A stretch of 64,000 bases of DNA from Xestospongia muta (lineage: Eukaryota > Porifera > Demospongiae > Haplosclerida > Petrosiidae), in contig OY848918.1 of assembly GCA_963693285.1 (NCBI GenBank), positions 21,339,484 to 21,403,483 of the forward strand, in the 5' to 3' direction. The notes beneath the pieces were generated by a model. The model saw only the letters and a program-made list of their open reading frames with translations. It had not been told where the DNA came from and ran no database searches. The position numbers were made by a program, and so were the translations under genes. Positions 11,514 through 22,349 of the stretch are shown here, one piece after another. Each line of letters opens with the position of its first letter. The stretch's first letter is position 1.

Positions 11514-14500
11514 TTAATAAAAGCTCAAGCAGTCATATGTTAGACACTTAAAAAGTTCATCAAAAGGAGTGTTATCATCTATATCAGGATCTCTAAAAAA
11601 GCTTCCAGTCTCCATCGATCCTGAATTGCCAAGTTCAGGATAACCATCCCCAATCATGAACATTCCAGATTCTTTGACTTCAATTTTTGTACATTTTGTT
11701 AAACACTGATCAGCAACACACACATGTGTATCTGCCTGATGAAGTTCATAAACATTAAAGCCATCAGAAAGAGTTGAGTAGCCATTCGGACATTTATACC
11801 GAAATGACATAGCAAATAATGGATTGATCACACCTATTGCACCAGTAATGAGTTTTGAAGGTGCCCTACGAGAATCAACTAAAGCAGTATATCCAGTAAT
11901 GTTTTTATTTGCTCCTCCATAATAAGTTCCTAAAACACGAAGGTTAGGATCTGTTTGATAATGAGTCCAGAATGCACTTTTAGCAATATATAAGGGTATA
12001 TTTATGTATTGATTGGACGTAACTACTCGGATAACGTCACTTTTAGCAGGACCAAAATCTTTATGACAAAGACTTGTATCAAGAGCATGTGCCATACAAT
12101 AGTCCAATGTGACATTACGTAAATTTTGTTTCTTCTTATTAATGTTAGGGATATCAGGGAAGTATTGTGAAGTAAAGTACTTATACATTTCAGTCAAAGT
12201 GTATGATAATGGAAGAGGATTGTCTTTTACTGTTTGTGCCCACTGAAAAGCAGTTCCATTTTCATCCACAGGTGGGTTTCCTCCAACTTGATATATTTTG
12301 TAGCTGCGGCGTTGATCATTGAATGATTGAGCAGCTTTTTTCTGAATATCAGTTGCCAACGATGCACTGACATCAACTGTTCCAGAGTATCCTGCAGAAG
12401 CTTTGACGTTGATACCAGAAGAACAAAGGTTAGAGTAGTTTGTTGCAGAAATTTCTGAACGCACTCCAAATCGACCGCCCATTTTCAATGCTGTAACAAT
12501 GTGAGTTCCATACTGTTCAATAAATGTCAAATAAACAGAATTTGTGGACGAGTTTAAAACCTCGGGAAGATAACGTACTCCATTGACAAAACCATCTGAG
12601 AATGGAGCATCATCTACTGAGGCACCATATGCTTCACACTGTGCCTGAGAACTGATGTATAATGTCTGACGACTTTGTGTAGATTGATGAACTTGCTGAT
12701 AATCTGCACTAGCAGAGAAACTTGCTCCCCATCCCTTGAAACTTGCATCAACGTGTATTTTAAGAGAATCCATGTATGAAGCTGTATCTTTGTTGACTCT
12801 GCTAGAAAATGAAAAGGAACAGGACTGAGCATCATTGACAGTAGTATGATCTGGTATTGAGTATCGACCATCAGCAGTAGTCAGACCTTGGTTATAACTG
12901 AATCGAAAAATCCCTAAACCTAAAAATCCCGAGTCCAAACCACCTGTGTTTTGAGGATTTCCCCTAAAAATATCATAGGATGACCCCAGATAACCAATGT
13001 TAGGATATTTTGGTGGTGATTCAGCTAAAGGTTCATATATTACTAGAGAAAAAAAGCACAATAAATAAAATTATTATAATTACATGTCATTAAACATAAT
13101 TATAGTTAGAAAGACAATGCATTACTCTTTTATTATCAAATACATGCTGAAGGTTAGATTAATTTTTAATAATAAAAGTATGTAGTTTCCTATAGTTTTG
13201 TTGTTCATTGCTAATTTGTTTGATGTAATTTCTAATTATTTAGCTTGTCATCATATGTTAACTATGTGAGGCTTTATCTCCTCACATTTTATCTAGAACA
13301 CTTGCAGGCATATATTATGTTTGTCTTTTTCACTACATAACTATGAAAAGATACATACATTAGCATTTTCATTACTGTTACTCACATCAATAGTTTATAC
13401 ATATATATATGATTAATCTCAAAAACTGCTCGACAATTTTCTTTCATTTAAAATTTTAAACAAGTTGAAAATATTGAATTTTCTATTTGTGCTCTTCAAA
13501 TAGATATGGACGGCTTGTGTAGAAAAAAGAAAGGAATTTAAACATGTTCGATACATTGATTAATCAGGAAGTGACATTTCTTTAACAATTACAGGTGTTC
13601 TAACAATTAACTATGGCTTCCTACCGGAAGAATAATATAACTAATAATAAATGAAAAAATGCACTAAAGTGCTCAACCTCGCTGCGGTGCCCAGTGTAAA
13701 TCTATACTGCAGAGTGCATGTAACATGTACATTTAAGACTGGACAAGGTGTGGTCAAATTATTGATGGAATCACATGATGCACATTGCAAATTGTTGTTT
13801 GATTTTTATTTTATTTTATTTATATTCTTTAGCTGCTCTAAGGTAAAACACTAAAGAAACAACTAGAAGAAAGTCTATTTATATAACAAAGCAAGAAACC
13901 TAAAAATAGAATATACCAAATAAGGAATATACTAAATATAAATAAAAGCTCTAAACTATGATATGGTAATGAAGTAAACAGTTCAGAAAGCAGTTTTATG
14001 TCTTGTTTAGGACGAATCTTCCCTCCGCCCGATTGGCGATAAGAATATTGACGGGGAGTGGGCGGGTTTAGATCTTGATTTCCTCCTGTTGCTCATCAGA
14101 GGAGTGTTTCGAGTTGTTTACGGATACTATCTTCAGTTACCTTCCGGAGTGAAATACCTTATTCTTGCTGGGGCACGTAGGCACACCAGCCACAGCAACT
14201 GAATGCTTATTATAGACAAGGCTCAGCAGCAAGACAGATTTTAGTCACAGAACTCACTCCAGGCTGTCCAGACACCTGAAGCGCAACTAACGAGATGGAA
14301 ACTGTGACAGTAATTCGACTAGCTTTTCTTATCTTTAGATTTAGATAAGCCTTCCTTCAAGAAGTGCTAACAAAGACCTGGTGCTTGTCCTAAAGAGAAA
14401 TAGCTCTAGGATGTAAAAATGCTTGAGTGCCTTTTAATGGCTCAGCATTTCTCTTCAATCAAAGGGAAAAAAGCTTTGTCGTTTACTGGGTACTTTGCAC

Positions 14501-15396
14501 TCTCATTGATATGTCTGTGAAGCTGTAACTGAGTAAGTAATAGTATCATTCAATTGACAAGCAAGATTAAGTGCTAGATTCGGTGATGAATGTTTCTCTG
14601 AGCCTTTACATGACGCTTTAAATGTTTCAATATTTCATATACAAAATTTATCTATTAGTAGCAGTTTTTTCAGTGCTTTGAGACGTTTCTTGAAAACGTT
14701 ACTTTGCAAGTCCACAAAACACTTTTCAGAACTTTTCTAACGATTGCTTCAACCAACGGCCTTCTGTCTTGCTAATCCCTATTCCTTTAAAATTCTCTAC
14801 AGCATACTAAAAAATCTCCACATTAATTTTTTTTTACTTTTCAAGAAACGGCACTTTACCTCTGCAGCCTGAAAATTCTTTTGCGAGTTTTAAGCTTTCA
14901 TTTTCTTTGACGATGTTCTTGATACTACTGTTGTAAAGTCTGCATGTTTTTCTATTCGTTGCTAAATGTTGGTAGCTGCTAACGCTTTGCTTGCCAATTT
15001 ATAGCAGTTCAAAAAAACAGGCAGTGCAGACACACACACACACAAACACACTGACTAACTATAGTACCCTCGCTTTGCGCCCACGCACAGCGAGGTTAAC
15101 TACCATAAAAATTCTGGTCCATCGTTTAGTGCATACAATACGCATGTACACGAAGAATGCGTAAAACGCCTGCAAGTAGTGTGCTAATGGTAGAAATCTT
15201 TACGCAGTTTCGTCAAAATAAAGTTTTAAATTTAAAAAATGTTATTAAATTAAGCTTCATATACTTTTAATTATTATTTTAGTGACTTACAGCACTCTTC
15301 TGTATCACATTGAGACAGTAATGATTGCTCTGGAAAGAGGTGGCAGTTAACCAGTACTGGTAGAAGACACATCATTAGAATTTGAGCGAAATCCAT
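11514..15396 (-). CDS. MACPF (perforin-like) secreted protein, type A, copy 1
   Basis: Exon 1 15396-15291 (106 bp) and exon 2 13042-11514 (1529 bp) join in phase 1 over a 2248-bp GT-AG intron, giving 544 aa. Exon 1 encodes a signal peptide of about 17 residues and a short stretch ending in a Cys pair (CDTEEC). Exon 2 carries PKYPNIGYLGS, GWGASFSASADYQ (about 139-151), the signature QYGTHIVTALKMGGRFG (about 212-228), the KASAGYSGTVDVSASL second insertion region, and a C-terminal domain (about 372-544) with RVLGTYYGG, FRYKCPNGYSTLSDGF and CLTYDCLSFY. The ATG near 13061 is intronic and not the start. Compared with copies 2 and 3 there are about a dozen amino-acid changes, for example an IAKSAF versus TIKSAF segment. 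The intron is enlarged by a 1.5-kb insert absent from copy 0. Confidence 0.9.
13655..15150. mobile_element. Intronic insertion of about 1.5 kb with imperfect inverted ends
   Basis: This stretch accounts for the growth of the type A intron from 755 bp (copy 0) to about 2.25 kb. Its ends carry related inverted motifs: TGCACTAAA and AACCTCGCTG at the left (about 13663-13686), and TTTAGTGCA and CAGCGAGGTT at the right (about 15088-15133). It is less AT-rich than its surroundings, with GC-rich patches (14025-14060) and a (CA)n run near 15033-15052. No transposase frame is recognised, so if mobile it is non-autonomous. The boundaries are estimates. Confidence 0.45.
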
Positions 15397-15582
15397 TCTG
15401 ATATTTATTGTATATATTCGTTTTAATGTTTAGGGCAGGCGCAGGCCAAACTGACGATTAGTCTTGGAAATACCTTATTATAAATTCGATTCCTCGTCTA
15501 AAATTGTTCGTCATAAACTCCTCCCTCTCTTGTAAGTCTATTTAAGAGAAAAACGCGTTTTATAATTTATTTCACTGACAAG
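15397..15582. promoter_or_regulatory. Shared bidirectional promoter of cassette copy 1
   Basis: A 186-bp gap separates the two ATGs. Conserved blocks are at 15441-15462 (GCAGGC, then ACGATTAGT) and 15514-15535 (AACTCCTCCCTCTCTTGTAA core). A TATTTAAG box at 15538-15545 sits about 40 bp before the type B ATG. A TATAAT-like box on the minus strand at about 15476-15484 could serve type A. Confidence 0.65.
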
Positions 15583-17264
15583 ATGTCTTTACTCTTTTAC
15601 GGATTGTTATCACTGCTAGCATTAGGGAGTACACTCGATGGTAAGTTGTTCTTTTGTTCACTCAGTATGTGTACACAAAGTAATTAAATTATTGCCTGGA
15701 GGATAAATCTTTCATTTTGCTTTACATACATACAGATTCACCACCTCGTTTTCCTAATATTGGTTATGTTGGAAGCACTTACAACATTTTCAAAGGAAAT
15801 CCTCGTAGCACCACAGGATTAGACCCTGGATTTACTCTGCGCAATCTCTGCAAATTTTCCTATCAAAATAACAACGAAACAGTTGATGGCCGTTATTCTA
15901 TTCCAGATAACACACGTGCTACCGCTTCTTCCACGTGTAGCTTTGATTTTACGTCAGAAACAACTGACAGTACTTCCTCATATTATGATTCTTTAAAGGT
16001 GGACGTCAGTGTTGACTTTGGTGGTTGGGGTGCTAGTTTTAGTGCTAGTGCTGATTACAAAGAAGTTCATGAAAACTCAGCTTCTCACGAGTATAGATAC
16101 GTGTCGTCACATGCTACTTGTCAAGCATATATTGTTTCTGTTGAAATAGAAGATAAGACTTTGAATCCTGCATTTAAAAAAGCAGTGCAGAATCTCCCGT
16201 CAGAAACAACTACTTTAGAAGACTATGTCGACTTAATACAACATTGGGGAACACATGTTGTCACTTCTGTGACTATGGGGGGTCGTTATGGAGTTCAGTC
16301 ATCAGTAACAAACAATGACTACACCTCTATGGTATCAACTGGATTAGATATCAAAGTAGCAGCTAAATACTCTGGTATTGTTAGTTTAAATGCTAATGCA
16401 ACAGCTAGCAGTGACAAAAAAAAAGCTAAAGAATTTGAAAGTTATCGTACAGACTACCAGATTTATCAGGTTGGTGGTAAACCCCCACTCAGTGAAACAA
16501 CGTCAACTTTTGAATGGGCACAGACCGTCAAAGATAACCCTCTTCCTTTACTATATACATTATTTCCGCTTAGAAACTATATTACATCACAATACTTTCC
16601 TAATGACAAAGATATATCAATAAAGCAGTCAAACCTGTATAAAGCGACTACTCAATATTGTCAGTCACTGGAACTACCTGATATTACCTTTTGTATAAAC
16701 AATGGTCCAACGTCTACTCCAAAAATCGAAGTCACCTTTGCAAAAAAATTTAGACCTCTACCATGTAGTGATTCTCATTATTCATTTTATACTCCAATTT
16801 TAGATAACCCTAATTACAGAATCCTTGGAACATTGAAAAAATCCCAAGAAAAAGATTCTACAGTTGTGATAGTAAATGGCCAAAACCATCCTAATGAGCT
16901 GATACGAAGTGCAAAAAGCTGGGATAAGATATACTCGAGGCCTGATGGTCGTATGTCTGCCTTTAGACCAAATTGTGATGATGGATTTTTAAGTGTCTCT
17001 GATACGTTTTGTTGTGGTCAAAACATTGACTGTTTTGACTCTCTTCCAACCACCCTTCCCTGCATTGCTGTTCAATGTTTGTCAGAGTGCGGACATTATG
17101 GATTTTATGATAATACTAATATTTCTATGATATCTTTCGGAAATGGAGTCCTAGGAAATAACTTTCGCTATTATGGTTATACGTTTGCTAGGTATATGCA
17201 AGATTTCGCAATGCCACCAAGTGCAAAGAAATGCTTGAATTATAATTGTTTAACATTTATATAA
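15583..17264 (+). CDS. MACPF (perforin-like) secreted protein, type B, copy 1
   Basis: Exon 1 15583-15640 (58 bp) encodes the signal peptide. A 95-bp GT-AG phase-1 intron follows, then exon 2 15736-17264 (1529 bp), giving 528 aa. The mature protein begins with the SPPRFPNIGYVGS block and has GWGASFSASADYKEV (about residue 116) and the signature HWGTHVVTSVTMGGRYG (about 189-205). The C-terminal domain has RILGT, VIVNGQNHPNELIR, FRPNCDDGFLSVSD, a cysteine cluster and the terminal CLNYNCLTFI. Secretion and membrane pore formation are inferred from the MACPF family. It differs from copy 2 at two residues only (T for M in SETTSTF, N for K in CCGQNID). The ATG near 15717 is intronic. Confidence 0.9.
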
Positions 17265-18822
17265 TTAATTTAATACTTGTTTATGTACCATCACAGCAAC
17301 AATCACCATGATAGAAACATATGTATCATCATAGTAACAATTACCATAGCAACATTATCATGATATTACGAATTGGTTGTTTTAAGACTGAAAGCAATAG
17401 CTTTATACATTATGATATCAATTTTGTTACAAACATTTTAAAACCTTCCAATTATTTTAAAACTTTCTATGCATAATTGGTAAATGTAAAATTTAAAGAT
17501 TATATGCATCAGTTTACTTATTTTTGAAACATAAATGATTTGATTATAATTATAAGGAATGATCAGGAAAGGTAGGCTAAGCTTTTATAAACTTATGGAT
17601 ACAACCGATAACTTTTGTGTACACCTCCTGACACATAGATTGACAAGTAAAGCACACCATGTTATATAAGTGCAAACTGTATACATACCATAGCCTATTT
17701 ACTTAAGTAATATACCTTTTATAGTTAAGATACTGTAAATGACTATCAAGAAAGATGACTAGTACTAGTGACATATATATGAAGTTCATTCCTGCATACA
17801 CTTCACTGTTTGTATGTAGTTAGACAATGTGATAGAGGAATTCAGTAGGATACATGGAGGACATCAACCAAATCCTCATTGTCTAGCTAGTTGTCAGACA
17901 ATGTGTCAACTAGGATATCATCATTAGCAGTTTATCAACAATGTTCATTGGATATTTAAGTACAAACATCAGTAAAATATAACAAGAAACTAATAAGAAA
18001 ATGACTAATTCCAAAGACTTAGTCCACCAAGACATTTGATACTGATGGGAGTTAATCTGTTCCTTTTTCTTTATAGTAAGAAATCTATTGCAATATCTCT
18101 TTTACAATGTAGTTATCAGTAATGGGAATTGATTTGCTGTTTTCTTCACTAAGTCCAATCCCAAAACCAACTCGATATTTAATTTATATCTATTGTTTAG
18201 TTTCCATGCATAATTACCATTCTATAAAGGACCAATAGAATCACAAATTCTAGGAATTATGTGGTCCATATAAAAAGCAACGGTACATATGTTACCATAA
18301 CAACAATTACCTTAGCAACAACATGTGTGTTCTCATAGCAATTATTACCATGGCAACGATTACAATTGATTTTTTAGTAATAACAATTATTATTATTATC
18401 AATGACGATGACCTTACAGCAGAGCTGAAGGTCTACAACAAAATTTTAGATGTTTTATGTATTCATATAGTATCAGTTACTATGGTGACAATAACCATAG
18501 CAACGATTGCCATCATACTGTAACAATTACCATGACAACATTACCATAGAGACAACATATACATCACCATATCAAGACTTACCAAAGCAACATCATTATG
18601 ACATTAATGTAAAGCCAAGTATCACTTTAGGACTTTAAAAATTGTATTGTAGCATTATCTTTCAACATTCTTACTGGCATTGTAAAACCTACCAGTTATT
18701 TAATAAATAACTGTTGTCAAACTTCCATGAAAAACTGCCAATAACAGAATTAAGATTTGATCTGGTGCTTTGTTTAGTATATTATGTAAGTCAATTGCCT
18801 ACTCTCGTTCACAGACTAGCTA
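17265..18822. repeat. Type B 3' flank: degenerate ACCATAGCAACAATT repeats and first copy of an internal block
   Basis: Degenerate units of about 15 bp related to ACCATAGCAACAATT recur at 17285-17355 and 18290-18600. Between them, 17580-18060 is the first copy of a block that recurs at 19190-20040. A 66-codon frame at 18323-18523 arises from the degenerate repeats and is not a credible gene. The whole stretch is repeated at 32936-34480, 53461-55015 and 61241-62800. Confidence 0.7.
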
Positions 18823-19180
18823 ACATTATATGGAATTGGTCTGTTGCTTCGTATAATAATTAAGCCCATTGACTTTTCTTGTTCACAGACTAGTTAACAG
18901 TAAAACAGTTAAGTAAATTTGTCTGTTGCTTCATATAATGAGGAAGCCCATTGCCTTCTCTTGTTGACAGAGTAGTTAACAGTATAGGAAATTGGTCTGT
19001 TGCTTCGTATAATGAGGAAGCCTATTGCCTTCTCTTGTTCACAGACTAGTTAACAGTAAAAGAAATTGGTCTGTTGTTTCGTATAATGAGGAAGCCCATT
19101 GCCTTCTCTTGTTCACAGACTAGTTAACAGTATAGGAAATAGGTCTGTTGCTTCGTATAATGAGGAAGCCCATTGTCTTC
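18823..19180. repeat. 74-bp minisatellite, 5 copies
   Basis: Units begin GGTCTGTTGCTTCGTATAAT and contain AGCCCATTGCCTTCTCTTG and CACAGACTAGTTAACAG. Starts at about 18838, 18920, 18994, 19068 and 19142 give a period of 74 bp after a longer first spacing. The units adjoin without unique spacers, so this is a tandem repeat and not a CRISPR array. Confidence 0.9.
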
Positions 19181-19189
19181 TCTTGTTAA

Positions 19190-20040
19190 AAGTTATACAT
19201 ACAACCGATAGCTCTTGTACACCTCCTGACATATAAACTGACCAGAAAAGCACACCATGTTATATAAATGCATACTGTATACTTACCATAGTCTATTTAC
19301 TTAAGTATTACATCCTTTTATAGTTAAGATACTGTAATTGACCTTTAAAGTAGTTGGACTATCAAGTAAGATGACTAGTGATATGTATATGAAGTTCATT
19401 CCTGCATACACTTCACTGTTTTATGTAGTTAGACAATGTGATAAAGCTATTACTAAACTATTACACCCTTCTACAGTTAAGATACTGTAATTGACCTTTA
19501 AAGTAGTTGGACTATCAACTAGTAATATGTATATGAAGTTCATTCCTGCTTACACTTCACTGTTTTACATAGTTACACTGTAAAAATTGTTTTGTTAATT
19601 TAACTAATATATTATTATACAAGTTGCATGTAGCAAACTTAATATAATGCGAAAGTAAAAATAACACTGTTTTTATTACTGATATACTAATAGCTACATA
19701 AATCAAAACAATGTTATGTCTATTTTCACATCATATTAGTTTACAACCTGCAAACTGTATAACAATACATCGGTTAAATCAACAAATCAATTTTTACAGT
19801 TTAGACAATGTGATAGAGGAATTTAGTAGGATACATGGAGGACATCAACCAAATCCTCTTTGTCTAGCTAGTTGTCAGACAATGTGTCAACTAGGATATC
19901 ATCATTAGCAGTTTGTCAACAATGTTCGTTGGACATTTAAGTACAAACATCAGTAAAAGGATAACAAGAAGCTCATAAGAAAATGACTAATTCCAAAGAC
20001 TTATTCTAGCAAGATATTTGATACTGATCATCAGTAATTT
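19190..20040. repeat. Second internal block copy with a conserved 65-codon frame
   Basis: Homologous to 17580-18060, and itself internally repeated (the AAGTTCATTCCTGC.TACACTTC segment occurs at about 19390 and 19535). A frame at 19711-19908 is kept in all four units with few changes (ending HGGHQPNPLCLASCQTMCQLGYHH). An upstream acceptor-like TTTTACAG precedes its second half. The same 34 codons occur in the first block copy (about 17820-17925), so it may be a piece of an old exon or transposon. I cannot name it. Confidence 0.5.
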
Positions 20041-21253
20041 TGGAGATGTATTAAGTCCATTAGAGGTAACCTTACTGATCTATAATAGCAGTTTACATAC
20101 ACCTATAACATTTCCCTATTAATGACATTGCCTCTTTGACTCATATTATGTATATTAATTTATAAGCACAAATATTGAATTATCTAAATTGATATTGATT
20201 GAAGGAATCATTTCTTGTAGAAACTATTTAAAAATTATAAAAATACTACCAAATGATAAATATTAAAATAATGAGGATTGTTTAATGACATACATAATAC
20301 AAATCTGGAATTTGACAAATGAATTCTTATTAATGTAACCATGTCTACTTTATTCTCTATGCAATTATATTATTTACTAATATTTATTTTGAAATTATCA
20401 GTATTGAGAGCTATTGTCTTCTCCTGCTGTCACTGTGATGAAGAGTGATGAAAGTTAATCTGTTGCCTTCTCAATATATTTAATATATATATATATATAT
20501 ATACATACATACATACACACACACACACATATATATATATATTATATTGCCTACTCAGGCTTAGAATTGTTATCAGTAATGGAGTTGATCTGCAAGTTCC
20601 TTTGTTTAGTGCATAATCTATTGCCTTCTTATGTTCACAGTGTGTGTAACTATCATCCTGTACTCTAGTTGTTATAGATTCTATTATGATACAGTCCTAT
20701 ATATCCAGAATTGTCTCCAGAGCATGCTAAAACTATGGTAGTTCAAAATTACGCATAAAGTATGAATATCGCCAAAGTTTTTGCAATACAGTACAGTGAT
20801 ACAATATAATTGTTAAGTAATTTTGTGTCACTATTAAACATTAATTGTTAGCATCATTTGAAAACTTTTTTGAAATAAATTATTAATGATTACTGCTATA
20901 CACAAATCTTATTGATATCATTACTGTTAGTATCCATCATTCTAATAGCAGAAGTTGTGCTTGATTCTTCTACTGTTATCTCTGTGTTCTTCTTTGAGCT
21001 ATATACATTAAAAACTTCTGTTACTATTATCTTCCTGATGTCTGTAAACTTTTCTACATGTAAAAGTCATAAAACATAATTATTATATTGAGAATGGTAA
21101 GTCTTACAGCAATTAATACTAATTGTGAATACATGGAATAATTCTAATAAATATATTTCTATTAAAAAGAAATTATCACAAGCAAACTGTATGCAAGTCA
21201 GACCATTTGATAGGTACTGCATTGAGGGTCAGTCCGTATTTTTAACTGTTAAA
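20041..21253. other. Intergenic; empty target site of the 3.9-kb transposon and a TA/CA microsatellite
   Basis: The hexamer CTTATT at 20326-20331 is the single-copy counterpart of the target duplication that flanks the transposon at 36288-40208. A (TA)n(CATA)n(CA)n patch lies at about 20478-20542. The rest (20560-21250) is duplicated at 40520-41213 and 57080-57771 and shows no gene. Confidence 0.7.
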
Positions 21254-21470
21254 TACGGAAGGGGCAGACGGACATTCCAATTCCGATTTCTTATATCTTC
21301 CAAGCACCTTTGCGTATTAAAAAATTCTAATTAACGACCAAGTTGATGAGATCAATTTCTTATTCATAATTCCATTTTTGGCACGTGCGCCATTACTAGG
21401 CTTTTCTTGTTACTTAATAAAACGCGGAGCGCGAGTACCACGAGCCGTCTCTTAGAATCGAGCGTCAGCG
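21254..21470. mobile_element. Non-autonomous IS3EU-like element, right half deleted
   Basis: Starts with the same TACGGAAG..GCAGACGGACATTCC end as the complete 377-bp copies at 41214 and 57772, with GTTAAA before it. It breaks off at 21470, where a 571-bp deletion relative to the third unit joins it directly to the transposase-like gene (the lost interval corresponds to 57989-58559). Confidence 0.75.
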
Positions 21471-21480
21471 TCGCTACCAA

Positions 21481-22345
21481 ATGGAGCTGAATTTCTCGAG
21501 TGATGCTGACAAAAAGAACTTTTTTCGACAACTAGAAATAGTGAAGTCAGTTTTGTCATCAAAGGAGTCACGACCACTCGACAATCGTGAGCTTCTTGGA
21601 TTGTTATTGGACATGGCGGATGTGGATGATGATGGTGGTGGCAATGAGACAGTCAACGAAAGTAGTGGTGGACCTCAGACGGATATTGTTAACCCAATGT
21701 TGGAATTTCAGGTAATATCTAATGACAAGGAATGACTGCCAATATTTAAGACATTATAGGTATTTTTACTGGTGGTGATGATGGAGACAATCAGTTGTTG
21801 TTTGATTGTGAGCAAAAGACATTTCATGAACTAGTAGCAGGACTGACTCAAGCATGTGACTGTCATGCTATAACGTGGGCAACATCATCTATAGTTCAGG
21901 TACAATGGCTTCATGTGTATTATAAGATATTTGTGATTTTGTGACTTGTAGATTGGACATGTACTATATACTAGTTGAGTTTCAGTGTCAGACTTGTCGA
22001 TTTAAGCAATGGTGGGCCAGTTCAAGAGTATTTGGAGGGCATTGCTTGGGCAACCAAACGTTAGTACTTATTAAGAAGTTATAATAATCAATGTTTTTGT
22101 GTACTAGATGTGTTCATGCTTTAACATGTGCTGGAATTATACCTAGCCAGTACATTAACTTCAGCTGCTTTTTTTGCATTGGAACTGTTGGCAAGTTGTA
22201 CATTAGATCAGGTATATTACATAATAAACCACAAGTCTAATGACTGTTTGGATTTGGTTTATAAATCACAAAGATATATAGTTGTTATATTTTTTAGATG
22301 GAGGAAACAATGTGGACTCATAGCTTCATCTTGGAGGGTATGGCA
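21481..22345 (+). pseudogene. Spliced transposase-like gene (Kolobok-like), 5'-truncated
   Basis: The first exon (MELNFSSDADKKNFFRQLE onward) lacks the upstream 19 codons and TATA box seen in the copies at 41946 and 58504. Later exon-like segments encode GDDGDNQL..CEQKTFHEL, a C..C finger followed by WWASSRVFGG (about 21990-22055), and HALTCAGIIPSQYINFSC (about 22112-22205), each bounded by plausible GT-AG sites. The CxxC-WW-GG-N layout resembles Kolobok-type transposases, which I recall rather than can prove. Exon phases do not join cleanly between exons 1 and 2, and a stop follows IGHVLYTS, so it looks decayed. Confidence 0.5.
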
Positions 22346-22349
22346 TTAG

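Noticed and set aside
12227..12469. Frames of about 80-85 codons inside the MACPF exons (also 12614, 27895, 28282, 48420, 7295, 16390)
   Set aside because: They are alternative-frame shadows of the MACPF coding exons.
13043..13061. ATG near 13061 (and 28729, 49254, 5470) as type A start
   Set aside because: These codons precede the TTTCTCTAG acceptor and differ between copies. The 106-bp signal exon upstream fits in phase in all four.
15465..15475. NF-kappa-B-like GGAAATACC in the promoter of copies 1-3
   Set aside because: It is only a partial match to the consensus and is not conserved in copy 0.
18323..18523. 66-codon frame repeated in four units (also 33984, 54519, 62299)
   Set aside because: It is built from the degenerate ACCATAGCAACAATT repeat, and its low-complexity Ile/Thr content reflects that.
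18823..19180. CRISPR-like array
   Set aside because: The 74-bp units adjoin without unique spacers and the genome is clearly eukaryotic; it is a minisatellite.
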